IMG/VR virus record: IMGVR_UViG_3300023210_003077
Location: 62,001 to 126,000 of that record
Reading direction: 5' to 3' (one strand)
Length of the DNA: 64,000 bases
From: a virus
Shown here: positions 1-8,329 of the stretch, piece after piece
Layout: every line of letters starts with the position of its first letter
Numbering within the stretch: position 1 is the stretch's first letter
Notes under the pieces: generated by a model
Database searches by the model: none
Seen by the model: the letters and a program-made list of their open reading frames with translations, nothing else
What the model was told of the DNA's origin: nothing
Program-made: the position numbers and the translations under genes

Positions 1-314
1 AATTTAATCTCTCCCGCTACGATATTTTTCTCTTGGATATAACTTGCCTTTGTGATAATATGCGAGGCTCTTGAGAGTGATGTGTCAAAAACGTCTGGAT
101 GATCGAATTCACCATAAACAGCACCTAAGCCACTTATACGTTCATTCATTTCATTCAATGCTGGTAAAAATTTATCAGCCGAATAAATACGTTCATTTCT
201 GTTCTTGACACCGAATTCGGTGAATGTACCACCTAATGTGTACCCCTTATTAGCAGAGTTACTCTCTCTAATAAGTTGGTTTTGTGAATTTTCTACTATT
301 AAAACCGGTTTCAT
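1..314 (-). CDS. 21: Prohead core protease gp21 (N-terminal part; runs off the left edge)
   Basis: I read this by reverse-complementing the left edge: an open frame starts at ATG 312-314 and continues past base 1 (104 codons visible). The segment around residues 39-75 (NRNERIY, then GEFDHP) matches the T4 gp21 signature NRNKRLY...GELNHP; H72 would be the catalytic His. In T4, gp21 is the serine protease that matures the prohead by cutting scaffold, capsid and internal proteins after [L/I]-x-E. Its presence matters here because many proteins in this window carry N-terminal leaders with such sites. A late-promoter-like TCAATATATA lies about 30 bases upstream. The C-terminal part, with the catalytic Ser, is outside the window. 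Confidence 0.8.
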   Translation of the reverse strand, partial: MKPVLIVENSQNQLIRESNSANKGYTLGGTFTEFGVKNRNERIYSADKFLPALNEMNERISGLGAVYGEFDHPDVFDTSLSRASHIITKASYIQEKNIVAGEIK

Positions 315-341
315 GTAAAATAATTATTTTTTGCTTCTTAG

Positions 342-351
342 TATATATTGA
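342..351 (-). promoter_or_regulatory. Late-promoter-like element before gp21
   Basis: On the minus strand this reads TCAATATATA, one base off the TTAATATATA element seen before many genes here, about 28 bases upstream of the gp21 start. Confidence 0.45.
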
Positions 352-471
352 CAATGTAAATTCTAAAAATAACAAAGGTGGATTCTTTACAGAGGCTCTA
401 TAATCTTTTATTAAAGAAGGTTTGGTGAGTACGGGAAGAGGACAACACATATTTAATAAATAATTAAAATT

Positions 472-885
472 TTGAGGTTTTTTATGATAATAACTAGAGA
501 GATAAAAGTTAAAATAAGCGAAGCAAACTATTCATACTATGAAAATCTAGGATATAGTGATGTTACAATTGGTGAATTATTAATAATACCAGTTGAATTA
601 CTATCCAAAGGATCCCACTATAAAATAAAGTGTAAGTGTGATAAATGTGGAATCGAAAAGGATGTAATATTCAAGAACTATATTAAATATGATAATAACT
701 GGGGTGAATACTCTTGTAGAAAATGCTCAGAATCAAAAAGGAAAAAATCATTAAGAGAAAATTACGGTGTTGACTATCCAATACAAAACAATAAAATATT
801 GAAAAAAATGAAAAAAACACTTATAGATAAGTACGGTGTTGACAACATATCCAAACGCGATAATAAACAAAACGATATTTCCTAA
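472..885 (+). pseudogene. N-terminal remnant of a phage homing endonuclease
   Basis: 137 codons with a zinc-knuckle pair (CKCDKCG near residue 56, CRKCSES near residue 84) followed by two helical DNA-contact repeats (ENYGVDYPIQNNK and DKYGVDNISKRDN). The same repeat (RYGVDNVSKVD) occurs in the remnant at 58.1 kb, and a related zinc module occurs at 63.5 kb. In free-standing phage endonucleases these modules precede a catalytic domain; here the frame stops straight after the second repeat, just before the RNase R gene, so the nuclease part is missing. It sits between gp21 and gp20, neighbours in T4, and so probably marks an old insertion. It could still encode a small DNA-binding protein. Confidence 0.55.
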
Positions 886-895
886 TAAAAGGAAT

Positions 896-2800
896 ATGAA
901 TAATAATATAAAAGAAGGAGAACGTTACGAAGGTCAAATAGAGTTCTCAACAAACAGACACGCAACAATCACAATAAACGATAAATCAATTTTCATTTAT
1001 AAGAAGAATACTAAAAATGCTTTACACTTAGATAAAGTAATTGTAGAAGTATTTAGGGGTGATAGGAAATTAGAAGCTAAAGTAATTAACACAATATCAA
1101 GGAATAAGAAAGAATTCGTTGGTAAGGTACATATTAATGGTAAATCAACATTTGTTATAGCAGATAATAAAAGAATACCAGTTGATTTCTATATCAAGGG
1201 TGGATTAAAATCGGAAGATAACCAAAAGGTTATAGTCGAACTCACAAAGTGGGTAGATAGTAAATCCCCACAAGCTAAGATAACTAAGATATTAGGAGAT
1301 GTTGGTGATAATAACGCTGAGATGAATTCGATAATGTATGAATATGGATTACCAGTTGATTTTCCACAAGATGTTATAAACGAATCAGAACTCACACCAG
1401 AAGTAATAACCGAAAAGGAAATAAAATCTCGTAGAGATATGAGAGATACAACAACAATAACAATCGACCCAGTAGATGCTCGTGATTTTGATGACGCATT
1501 ATCACTTAAAGTAATGAATGATAATAGATTTGAAGTAGGAGTACATATTGCTGATGTTGGACACTATGTTAAACCTGGTACTAAATTAGATGATGAAGCT
1601 TATGAAAGAGCAACATCTGTGTATCTAGTTGATAGATGTGTATCTATGTTACCAGAAAGACTTAGTAATGGAATATGTTCATTAAAACCTAATGAAGATA
1701 GGTTAGCATTTTCAGTTGTATTTACACTAGACTCGGATGGTAAAATTGTTAAAGAATGGCACGGTAAAACAGTCATACATTCTGATATGAGATTTGCTTA
1801 TGAGGATGCTCAAGAGATAATCGAGGGTAATGATGAAAAATACACAGGTGATGGTAGTGTTTATCCATTGATGATTAATCATCTAAACACATTAGCTAAG
1901 AAAATAAGAAAGAAAAGAATTAAAGACGGTTCATTAGAGATGGGTGGTGTGGAAGTTCGATTCGAATTAGCAGAGGATAATAAGAAACCAATTGGTGTTT
2001 ATTTCAAAGAACAGAAAGAAGCTAATAAATTAATTGAAGAATTTATGTTACTAGCTAATAAATCTGTTGCTAAACTATTATCAAGTAATTCGAGAACTAA
2101 TGTATTTAGAGTACATGATACTCCTAATATGGAGAAGTTAACAGCATTATCAAATGTGTGTAAGACTTTTGGTCACGAATTCAAAATAGAAGGCGAATCT
2201 GAAGATCTTAAAAAATCTATAAACAAGTTATTACAAGATGTTAAAGGAACACCAGAAGAAAATATGTTAAGTACGGTTGTAACTAGATGTATGTCTAAAG
2301 CAACATACACAATACAAAACATAGGACATTATGGATTAGGATTCACACACTATTCACACTTCACAAGTCCAATACGTAGGTATCCGGATTTAATGACACA
2401 TAGAATGTTACTTGATTTCTTACATAATAAGAAACAAGGAAACCCTACTAAAGTTGAAGATGAGGCTAAATGGTGTTCAAGTAGAGAATTGATAGCATCC
2501 AGAGCCCAAAGAGATTCTATAAAATACAAACAAGCCGAATATCTTTTAGATAAAATTGGGAAAGTATTCACTGGGATAGTTTCTGGTGTAACTGATTGGG
2601 GATTATATGTTGAATTAACAGAAAGTAAATGTGAGGGTATGATAAGATACCAATCTTTAGAAGGTAATTATAATATAGACACACAAAACTATCAAATCTT
2701 TAATGATGTTGGGGATAGAATCAGATTAGGTGATGAGATAACTATCATAGTTAATGGTGTTGATTTAGAAAAGAAACAAATAGATTTCATAAAAATGTAA
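896..2800 (+). CDS. rnr: RNase R / RNase II family 3'-5' exoribonuclease
   Basis: 634 codons from ATG 896, which is preceded by AAAAGGA. An upstream in-frame ATG at 836 lies inside the endonuclease remnant and adds 20 residues with no family match. The RNB catalytic signature DPVDARDFDDA is at residues 191-201 with its metal-binding aspartates intact. An OB/cold-shock-like region precedes it (about 1-130) and an S1 RNA-binding domain closes the protein (about 555-634, GKVFTGIVSG). Host RNase R is usually 700-800 residues, so this is a compact version. It would degrade structured RNA processively; in a phage it may recycle host transcripts or shape the decay of phage mRNA. The next gene starts inside its stop codon. 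Confidence 0.9.
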   Translation: MNNNIKEGERYEGQIEFSTNRHATITINDKSIFIYKKNTKNALHLDKVIVEVFRGDRKLEAKVINTISRNKKEFVGKVHINGKSTFVIADNKRIPVDFYIKGGLKSEDNQKVIVELTKWVDSKSPQAKITKILGDVGDNNAEMNSIMYEYGLPVDFPQDVINESELTPEVITEKEIKSRRDMRDTTTITIDPVDARDFDDALSLKVMNDNRFEVGVHIADVGHYVKPGTKLDDEAYERATSVYLVDRCVSMLPERLSNGICSLKPNEDRLAFSVVFTLDSDGKIVKEWHGKTVIHSDMRFAYEDAQEIIEGNDEKYTGDGSVYPLMINHLNTLAKKIRKKRIKDGSLEMGGVEVRFELAEDNKKPIGVYFKEQKEANKLIEEFMLLANKSVAKLLSSNSRTNVFRVHDTPNMEKLTALSNVCKTFGHEFKIEGESEDLKKSINKLLQDVKGTPEENMLSTVVTRCMSKATYTIQNIGHYGLGFTHYSHFTSPIRRYPDLMTHRMLLDFLHNKKQGNPTKVEDEAKWCSSRELIASRAQRDSIKYKQAEYLLDKIGKVFTGIVSGVTDWGLYVELTESKCEGMIRYQSLEGNYNIDTQNYQIFNDVGDRIRLGDEITIIVNGVDLEKKQIDFIKM

Positions 2801-3255
2801 TGGATGATTTACTAGAATATAATGTTGTTTTAGGAAATGATGTTGAGTTAAATAACTATGATCGATTACTAACTAAATTTCCACAATGGATACAATATAA
2901 ACGTGAGATAAAACTTAATGTTTTATTAAACGAAGGTAAAAGGATTGGATTTGACGTAACCGAAATATCAAAAATAAATAGTCCGGTATATGGTAGTTTA
3001 GGAAAACCAGAATATTCTGATATATTATTAAAAAGTATATCATTTTTTGTTAGGTCAATGTCTTTTATCATAACGAATAATAAAGTGGATGAGTTAAAAA
3101 TAGTATTAAAAGTTCTAGATACACCAAAAGGTAAAGAATTAAAAAACATATTAGAATCGGGGTGTTTACTAGAAGTTAAACAAATGAAACTTCCAAGTTG
3201 TAATAGCGTAACACAATTTTACTTTGATATACCCGACCCAAAAACTGCGGCATAA
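2800..3255 (+). CDS. Hypothetical protein coupled to RNase R
   Basis: 151 codons; its ATG overlaps the TAA of the RNase R gene (TAATG), so translation is probably coupled. I recognise no family. The protein is soluble, with alternating basic and hydrophobic stretches, no signal peptide and no zinc cluster. A strong terminator follows directly, making this the last gene of a two-gene unit. A role with RNase R is an inference from coupling only. Confidence 0.7.
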   Translation: MDDLLEYNVVLGNDVELNNYDRLLTKFPQWIQYKREIKLNVLLNEGKRIGFDVTEISKINSPVYGSLGKPEYSDILLKSISFFVRSMSFIITNNKVDELKIVLKVLDTPKGKELKNILESGCLLEVKQMKLPSCNSVTQFYFDIPDPKTAA

Positions 3256-3258
3256 AAA

Positions 3259-3284
3259 AACCTCTTAATTAATTTTAAGAGGTT
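3259..3284. terminator. Bidirectional terminator
   Basis: Perfect 10-bp stem AACCTCTTAA/TTAAGAGGTT with A-tract before and T-tract after, placed between the convergent ends of the 2800-3255 gene and the portal gene. Confidence 0.85.
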
Positions 3285-3302
3285 TCCTTTTTTAAATATC
3301 TT

Positions 3303-5000
3303 TTAGAATTCAAATTCTCCACCGTCATCTCCACCAGCATCTCCACCAGCATCTCCACCATCATCTCCACCACCAGCATCATCTACACCACCAACATCAC
3401 CAGATTCACCAAAGTCGCCTCCATCATCTCCGCCTTCAGCGCCTTCTTCACCAGAACCAACACCTTCACCAGCATCACGAGCCCAATACCTGTCATTCTC
3501 AGCTTTCTCCTCTGGAGTAAGCTTGAATATATTATCCATTATCCACTCAATGTGAAAATAAGGTTTTTCATCTGTTCTCATAACACCTAATAAAGTTCCA
3601 ACTATTTCTGATTTCTTAGCTAAGTTATTTATCTTCTTCCAATCTTCAAATATTTGATTAGTATAGAAGTCAATATCAACTCTATTAGTAAATACCTCAT
3701 CCTCTGTTAATTCAGGAAACTCAATTAACATTTGTAATTTAAGTGGCTTAACAATAAGTTCTTTAAAGTTAGCTCTTAATCTACTAATAAAATTGTGAAA
3801 TTTAATCTCATCTCTAGTCATCTCAGAAGCGTCACCAAAAAGGTTACCACCACCATTTTCACCTTCGAATCTAGATATAGGTATCTTAGAAGCTCTTTTA
3901 AGAGACTTATAAAACCAAGATAACATAGTTTCATCATTCAAATCATGACCTTCTGGTGAAACCATCTCCATATTAGGAGTACCAGCATCTCCCTCAGGAA
4001 ACCATATTTGTTTATTGTAAGGTAAGTGCTTAGCACCATTGATAGTAAGTGTTCCTAGACTATCATCCCACTCAACTTCTTCTGAATAATCATGTATTAA
4101 CTGACCTATTTGTTCTTCTGCTCTTTGTCTAGACAATCCTTTAATAGGAATTGTAAATTTTTGATAAAGAGTAGCGTTTATAACATTGAACATTATTCTA
4201 GTTTGTTCTAATATTTTTAATTGATTATATGGTTTTATCAAACCTTCAACATAAGAAGTTTCTGAATAATCATTCTGTGTTGAATATGATATATAAACTA
4301 TTTGTGAATCTAAAAATATTCTCCTTAATTGTGGATCCTCTGGAAATTGTATCCATAAGTGTCCAATAGCTGGTTCATAAGCAGGTACTAAAGTTTCTGG
4401 TCTCATTCTATTGAAACCAACAATATTCTTTTTCTTATCATCATATATAATCTCAATAGCTATATAACCATCAATAAGGAAATCTCTCATCATATCCCAA
4501 GCACTAATACCATCAGAAAATCCATACTTATTGTATATTTTTTCGAAATATTCTTGATACTTATCTCTTACTTCTTGTGGATATTCATTTGATAGTGATT
4601 TAGGTGAGCAAAAGGCAACATCATCATTAAAAACAATAGACTCATCCGATATAGTACTCACAAAATCTCTTATTTCATCCTTAATAGAATACTCTCTAAG
4701 TATTCTTCTCTTATCACCATATGCTTTATCTAGATAAGGTATTGACTTTCTATTCAAAACAGAAGCCACAGCTCTCTGACTAAAGAAATCATACATCGAA
4801 TTACCTCTAGCTGAATATGGATCCTCATTTATACCGATACCAACTTGATTTCTGATGATCATATCATCATAGTTCATACCATAATTTGAAAGGTTTCTTA
4901 GAATACGACTAAATAGTCCTTTATTCTCAACTGCTGAATTACTAGCAGCGAAGTTAGAATCTGCTCCTGCTGCTCCGTTAAAGTTATTATATGATGGCAT
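3303..5000 (-). CDS. 20: Portal vertex protein gp20
   Basis: 565 codons. Collinear with T4 gp20 (524 aa): an N-terminal wing, a central region with NATLYQKFTIPI, a tunnel-loop/clip region with SEMTRDEIKFHNFISRLR (compare T4 SEITRDELKFTKFIDRLR), and ISRFEGE before it. The portal forms the dodecameric DNA channel on which the prohead assembles and to which the terminase docks. The last 50 residues are an acidic Gly/Asp repeat tail (GGDDGG, GGDAGG units) absent from T4; it may be a charged tail or a place for repeat-length variation. A TTAATATATA element lies 28 bases upstream. Confidence 0.93.
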   Translation of the reverse strand: MPSYNNFNGAAGADSNFAASNSAVENKGLFSRILRNLSNYGMNYDDMIIRNQVGIGINEDPYSARGNSMYDFFSQRAVASVLNRKSIPYLDKAYGDKRRILREYSIKDEIRDFVSTISDESIVFNDDVAFCSPKSLSNEYPQEVRDKYQEYFEKIYNKYGFSDGISAWDMMRDFLIDGYIAIEIIYDDKKKNIVGFNRMRPETLVPAYEPAIGHLWIQFPEDPQLRRIFLDSQIVYISYSTQNDYSETSYVEGLIKPYNQLKILEQTRIMFNVINATLYQKFTIPIKGLSRQRAEEQIGQLIHDYSEEVEWDDSLGTLTINGAKHLPYNKQIWFPEGDAGTPNMEMVSPEGHDLNDETMLSWFYKSLKRASKIPISRFEGENGGGNLFGDASEMTRDEIKFHNFISRLRANFKELIVKPLKLQMLIEFPELTEDEVFTNRVDIDFYTNQIFEDWKKINNLAKKSEIVGTLLGVMRTDEKPYFHIEWIMDNIFKLTPEEKAENDRYWARDAGEGVGSGEEGAEGGDDGGDFGESGDVGGVDDAGGGDDGGDAGGDAGGDDGGEFEF

Positions 5001-5027
5001 ATATTAAAATAATTTAAAAATTTAAGT

Positions 5028-5037
5028 TATATATTAA
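5028..5037 (-). promoter_or_regulatory. Late promoter element for portal gene
   Basis: Minus-strand TTAATATATA about 28 bases before the portal ATG; matches the element shared by many genes in the window. Confidence 0.6.
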
Positions 5038-5063
5038 TTTTAACACCTACCTCCTGTAACAAA

Positions 5064-5089
5064 AAAACACGAGCTAAGACTCGTGTTTT
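5064..5089 (-). terminator. Terminator overlapping the end of the 5074-5424 gene
   Basis: 10-bp stem AAAACACGAG/CTCGTGTTTT with loop CTAAGA, then a T-run on the minus strand. The stem includes the last codons and stop of the minus-strand gene. Confidence 0.8.
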
Positions 5090-5424
5090 ATTATTTCATT
5101 TATTTTTTTCTGGTTTTTCTTGACATTCTCCACTATATCTGGATCAAAGAAATCATTACATGATTTTCCAGCTCTAGGTTTAAATAATTTATTCAATTTA
5201 TTCAACGATTTAATATAATCATCAGAATCAGGACCATATAATCTATCCGAAATATCCTGTAAAATCATCTTATCAACCTTATTAGTAATTGGCTTTTTCA
5301 TATTTTCTCTTTGCCTCTGTAAGTTAGCAATATCAGACTCACTTGGTCTTTCTATTGTATATTTAATACCCATAGGTTTTACATCACCACTAAGTTCTTT
5401 TTTACTTTTTCTGAAAATTCTCAT
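5074..5424 (-). CDS. Hypothetical basic protein
   Basis: 116 codons, rich in Lys, Asp and Asn, with no recognised domain. It lies 12 bases downstream of the 5437-6153 gene, with which it probably forms a minus-strand unit ended by the terminator at 5064-5089. The position between gp4 and gp20 suggests a head-related role, but nothing in the sequence proves it. Confidence 0.65.
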   Translation of the reverse strand: MRIFRKSKKELSGDVKPMGIKYTIERPSESDIANLQRQRENMKKPITNKVDKMILQDISDRLYGPDSDDYIKSLNKLNKLFKPRAGKSCNDFFDPDIVENVKKNQKKINEIIKHES

Positions 5425-5436
5425 TATTATTATTTT

Positions 5437-6153
5437 TTAAGTCCATGTGTTAGAACCTCCCGGTCCATACTTCTTCATATTATTTCGTATTCTAGAAACG
5501 TGGTTTCTAAGAACACCATACTTCTCCGATATATCATTATTTATATCAAAGAATTCATCTATACTAGCCATCATCATTTCTTTATGTCTCTCATCCCTAT
5601 TAGCTATCTTAGCATCCCATATTTGTATTAACTTCTTAGGGTCATAAATATTTTTAGGATGTTGTGAATATAAAAATCTTGGTAATAGGTCTAATTCTAT
5701 TTTATGTACTAATTTAACTCTTGAAGCATCATACTCCACCATAGCATATTCAAAACCCAAATCTCTTAATTTATCATAAACACCTTTATAATCAACTTTT
5801 AATAAAGCATCATTCTCAAAGTCTTGTTCACTAACATACTGATCAAATAACAATGTTCTAACCTCAATAGGTATAAAGTTAAAGTTGATAGCAAATATAA
5901 TAATTTTATTTGAGAATTTCTTATAATCAGATACAAAAACTGGAGAAAATTGCATCCAACTAGAGGTATCTAAATAGTGTATAAAATAAAACCCTCCAGG
6001 TTGTATATCAGTAACAGAAACTCCTAGAACCTCCTTAGTAGATTCTTGATATTTATTATAAAAAAATAAAGAATTATTTTTGAAGTTATCCGGAATGCCA
6101 TTACCATTAACCAATAAATTTATTTTAACTCTTTCTGCTAATTCACCCATCAA
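5437..6153 (-). CDS. Hypothetical protein next to head genes
   Basis: 238 codons, MM start (second Met also possible). Mixed alpha/beta composition; a hydrophobic strand region (KIIIFAINFNF) near residue 85 and a Gly-rich tail (KKYGPGGSNTWT). I do not recognise a family. It is divergent from the head-completion nuclease gp4 (6193), sharing a short AT-rich intergenic region, and sits upstream of the portal, so a virion-assembly function is likely by position only. Confidence 0.7.
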   Translation of the reverse strand: MMGELAERVKINLLVNGNGIPDNFKNNSLFFYNKYQESTKEVLGVSVTDIQPGGFYFIHYLDTSSWMQFSPVFVSDYKKFSNKIIIFAINFNFIPIEVRTLLFDQYVSEQDFENDALLKVDYKGVYDKLRDLGFEYAMVEYDASRVKLVHKIELDLLPRFLYSQHPKNIYDPKKLIQIWDAKIANRDERHKEMMMASIDEFFDINNDISEKYGVLRNHVSRIRNNMKKYGPGGSNTWT

Positions 6154-6192
6154 GACATTTTTCTTTTATATATAAAAAAAATTATAATCATA

Positions 6193-6714
6193 ATGTTAAA
6201 CTCGAAACCAAATAATTCTAAATATCATGGTGGTAATTATATACCAAAAAATAAAGATAAAGTGATAAAGTTAAATGCTGAACGTGGACTTTATTATAGG
6301 AGTTCTTGGGAAAAGAAAATAATGTTTTGGTTAGATAATAATGATCAAGTAACAATGTGGGGAGCCGAATGTTTAAATATACCTTACCAAATGACACATT
6401 TTGAAAATGGAGATGCTAAAGTTAAAAAACATACGTATTATGTAGATTTCTATTATGAAATGAGGGTAAATGGTGTACTAAAACAAGTAGTTGTTGAAGT
6501 AAAACCTAAAAAGGAATATAATATGGTAATCGCTCTTAATGCTGGTAAACTTAGTGTTCCTGAAAAAGGAACTAAAAAGTTGAAAAACTTCGAGTATGAC
6601 TTAAAAATGGCATATAAGAACAAGAATAAATGGGAAACTATGATAAATTGGTGTAATAAAAAGGGTTATGAATTTATTATAATAACAGAAGATCATTTGA
6701 AAATGTTTAGTTAA
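6193..6714 (+). CDS. 4: Head completion nuclease gp4
   Basis: 173 codons. Matches T4 gp4 in order and spacing: RSSWEKKIMFWLD (compare T4 RSLWERQFMKYCD), then WGAECLNIPY, HTYYVDFYYE, and VVVEVKPKKE. The D of YYVDF and the E/K of EVKPKK form a restriction-endonuclease-like catalytic set. In T4 this protein joins the filled head before tail attachment and probably trims DNA ends. Slightly longer than T4 gp4 (150 aa). Confidence 0.88.
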   Translation: MLNSKPNNSKYHGGNYIPKNKDKVIKLNAERGLYYRSSWEKKIMFWLDNNDQVTMWGAECLNIPYQMTHFENGDAKVKKHTYYVDFYYEMRVNGVLKQVVVEVKPKKEYNMVIALNAGKLSVPEKGTKKLKNFEYDLKMAYKNKNKWETMINWCNKKGYEFIIITEDHLKMFS

Positions 6715-6733
6715 AAAATTTACTCATATTATT

Positions 6734-6744
6734 TTTAATATATA
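6734..6744 (+). promoter_or_regulatory. Late promoter element before GluRS-like gene
   Basis: TTTAATATATA 26 bases upstream of ATG 6770. Confidence 0.6.
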
Positions 6745-6769
6745 CTTAATAAGTAAAAATAATATTATT

Positions 6770-7618
6770 ATGATAACAAGAGTAGCTCCGTCACCAACAG
6801 GACAATTCCACTTAGGAACTTTAAGAACAGCATTGCTAAACTATTTAATGGCTAAAGCTAACAATGGTACTTTCATACTACGTATTGATGACACCGATCA
6901 AGAAAGAAATAAACCAGAATGGATAGATTATATCTATGATCAAATGAATAAATTTGGTTTGGATAGTGATATAACATTTAGACAATCAGAAAGATTAGAC
7001 AGATATAAAGAAGTTGCTGAGAAAATCGGAACGAAAACTGAAAAGGGTTATGTGTTAGATATGGGTGGTTATGAAATGGTTATACTTAGAAATAATGGAT
7101 TCCCAACCTATAACTTCTCTTCTATATTAGATGATTATGATTATGACGTAACAAATATAGTAAGAGGTGTAGATCATATTTCTAATGAAATAAAACAAAG
7201 AATAATATGGAATAAAATTTGTGAGGTTGAGTCTGATAAACAATTTCCAGAAATAACACATGCTGGTCTTTTATTCGAAGGTAATAAAAAACTATCGAAA
7301 AGAACTGGTAATGGAACAACAGAGGATTACAAAGAATATAGTAAAGAAGTTTTATTAAATTGGTTAGTAAAATTTGGATGGTCGCATCCGGATCCAAATT
7401 TTGACAAAAAACATAAAACATTAAGTATGGATGAAATGATAAACCTTTTTAATGAGGGTAGTATTTCGAATAAAAATTGTAAAATTGATAAAAACAAACT
7501 ATTATTTTTAAATAAAAAATGGAAAGGTAGATTACCAAGAATTAAGAATTTTAAAAACTTTGATGTATCAGAATCTATTAATATTGAAAAATGGTACGAA
7601 TTTCAAAACAACCAATGA
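6770..7618 (+). CDS. Glutamyl-tRNA-synthetase-like catalytic core, lacking tRNA-binding parts
   Basis: 282 codons. Residues 3-45 carry the class I signature of GluRS (RVAPSPTGQFHLGT, then LRIDDTD), residues 111-137 the GluRS block PTYNFSSILDD...VRGVDH, and residues 174-178 KLSKR (KMSKS loop). These ATP and glutamate pockets look intact. Between RQSER (71) and GFPTYNF (110) there are about 40 residues where full GluRS has over 100, so the acceptor-stem-binding insertion is almost gone; the C-terminal anticodon-binding domain is also missing. GluQ-RS has a similar length but keeps the insertion. It should be able to form glutamyl-adenylate; the acceptor is unknown. The glutamine synthetase gene is 0.7 kb downstream. 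The end overlaps the convergent membrane-protein gene by 16 bases. Confidence 0.85.
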   Translation: MITRVAPSPTGQFHLGTLRTALLNYLMAKANNGTFILRIDDTDQERNKPEWIDYIYDQMNKFGLDSDITFRQSERLDRYKEVAEKIGTKTEKGYVLDMGGYEMVILRNNGFPTYNFSSILDDYDYDVTNIVRGVDHISNEIKQRIIWNKICEVESDKQFPEITHAGLLFEGNKKLSKRTGNGTTEDYKEYSKEVLLNWLVKFGWSHPDPNFDKKHKTLSMDEMINLFNEGSISNKNCKIDKNKLLFLNKKWKGRLPRIKNFKNFDVSESINIEKWYEFQNNQ

Positions 7619-7944
7619 AAAAAAATTGTAATTAGTGTGGATATAGAAAAAATTGGGTATATATCATTATAGATCCTGAAAATATTTTTATTAAAATGGT
7701 AAGTGGGAAATTTCAAAAATCCCAAAACAAATAATACATAGAATAGTTCTGGTTGATTAGTAAAGAAACCAATTGGTACCCATATCCAATATGAAATTTT
7801 AGTAAAATAATATATAATATCCAATCTTGACATACCAATTATATCTCTTTCTCTAAATCTCTTATCTAATTGCTTATTCTTAAGCATATGATAAACATTC
7901 ATAAAAATGAATAAAATAGGTAATATGTAAAATACATTAATCAT
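7603..7944 (-). CDS. Small membrane protein
   Basis: 113 codons with three hydrophobic segments (about residues 1-18, 48-75 and 95-113), so probably an inner-membrane protein. No family recognised. Its start overlaps the upstream minus-strand gene (7937-8233) by 8 bases, and its end overlaps the GluRS-like gene. Function unknown; a lysis or superinfection role is possible but unsupported. Confidence 0.65.
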   Translation of the reverse strand: MINVFYILPILFIFMNVYHMLKNKQLDKRFRERDIIGMSRLDIIYYFTKISYWIWVPIGFFTNQPELFYVLFVLGFLKFPTYHFNKNIFRIYNDIYPIFSISTLITIFFHWLF

Positions 7945-8233
7945 GATTTATTATAATTTCTTCCATTTTTATTAGATTATTTAACTCATTTTCAAATAAT
8001 CTAACATTTTTATCTTCATTGATAATATCAAATAAACCATCATCAATAAAAGCCTCTATTGGATCACCAACAATTCTTTCATAGGTATCAGGAACATCAC
8101 CACTTCTATCTTCATAAGAATCCTTTACATATTTTTTTTGATTATTTAAATCAATGTGTAAAGAGCAACCATCAGGCCGTGATCCTTGACCCCTCTCTGA
8201 TTCTTCCCATATTTGTAAAATAACTTTATTCAT
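7937..8233 (-). CDS. Hypothetical protein
   Basis: 98 codons. N-terminal part resembles a short beta-structured binding module (QIWEESERGQGSRPDGCSLH); acidic C-terminal helix. Overlaps the downstream membrane-protein gene by 8 bases, suggesting coupled translation. Divergent from the glutamine synthetase gene, with an AT-rich shared upstream region. No family recognised. Confidence 0.65.
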   Translation of the reverse strand: MNKVILQIWEESERGQGSRPDGCSLHIDLNNQKKYVKDSYEDRSGDVPDTYERIVGDPIEAFIDDGLFDIINEDKNVRLFENELNNLIKMEEIIINHD

Positions 8234-8329
8234 AATTATATTTTATATATGTTTTTTTATATTAAAAAGTAAACAAAGTTTAAAAAAAAAGTAAAAATAA
8301 AAATAAAAACAAAAACAAAAACTATTTTT

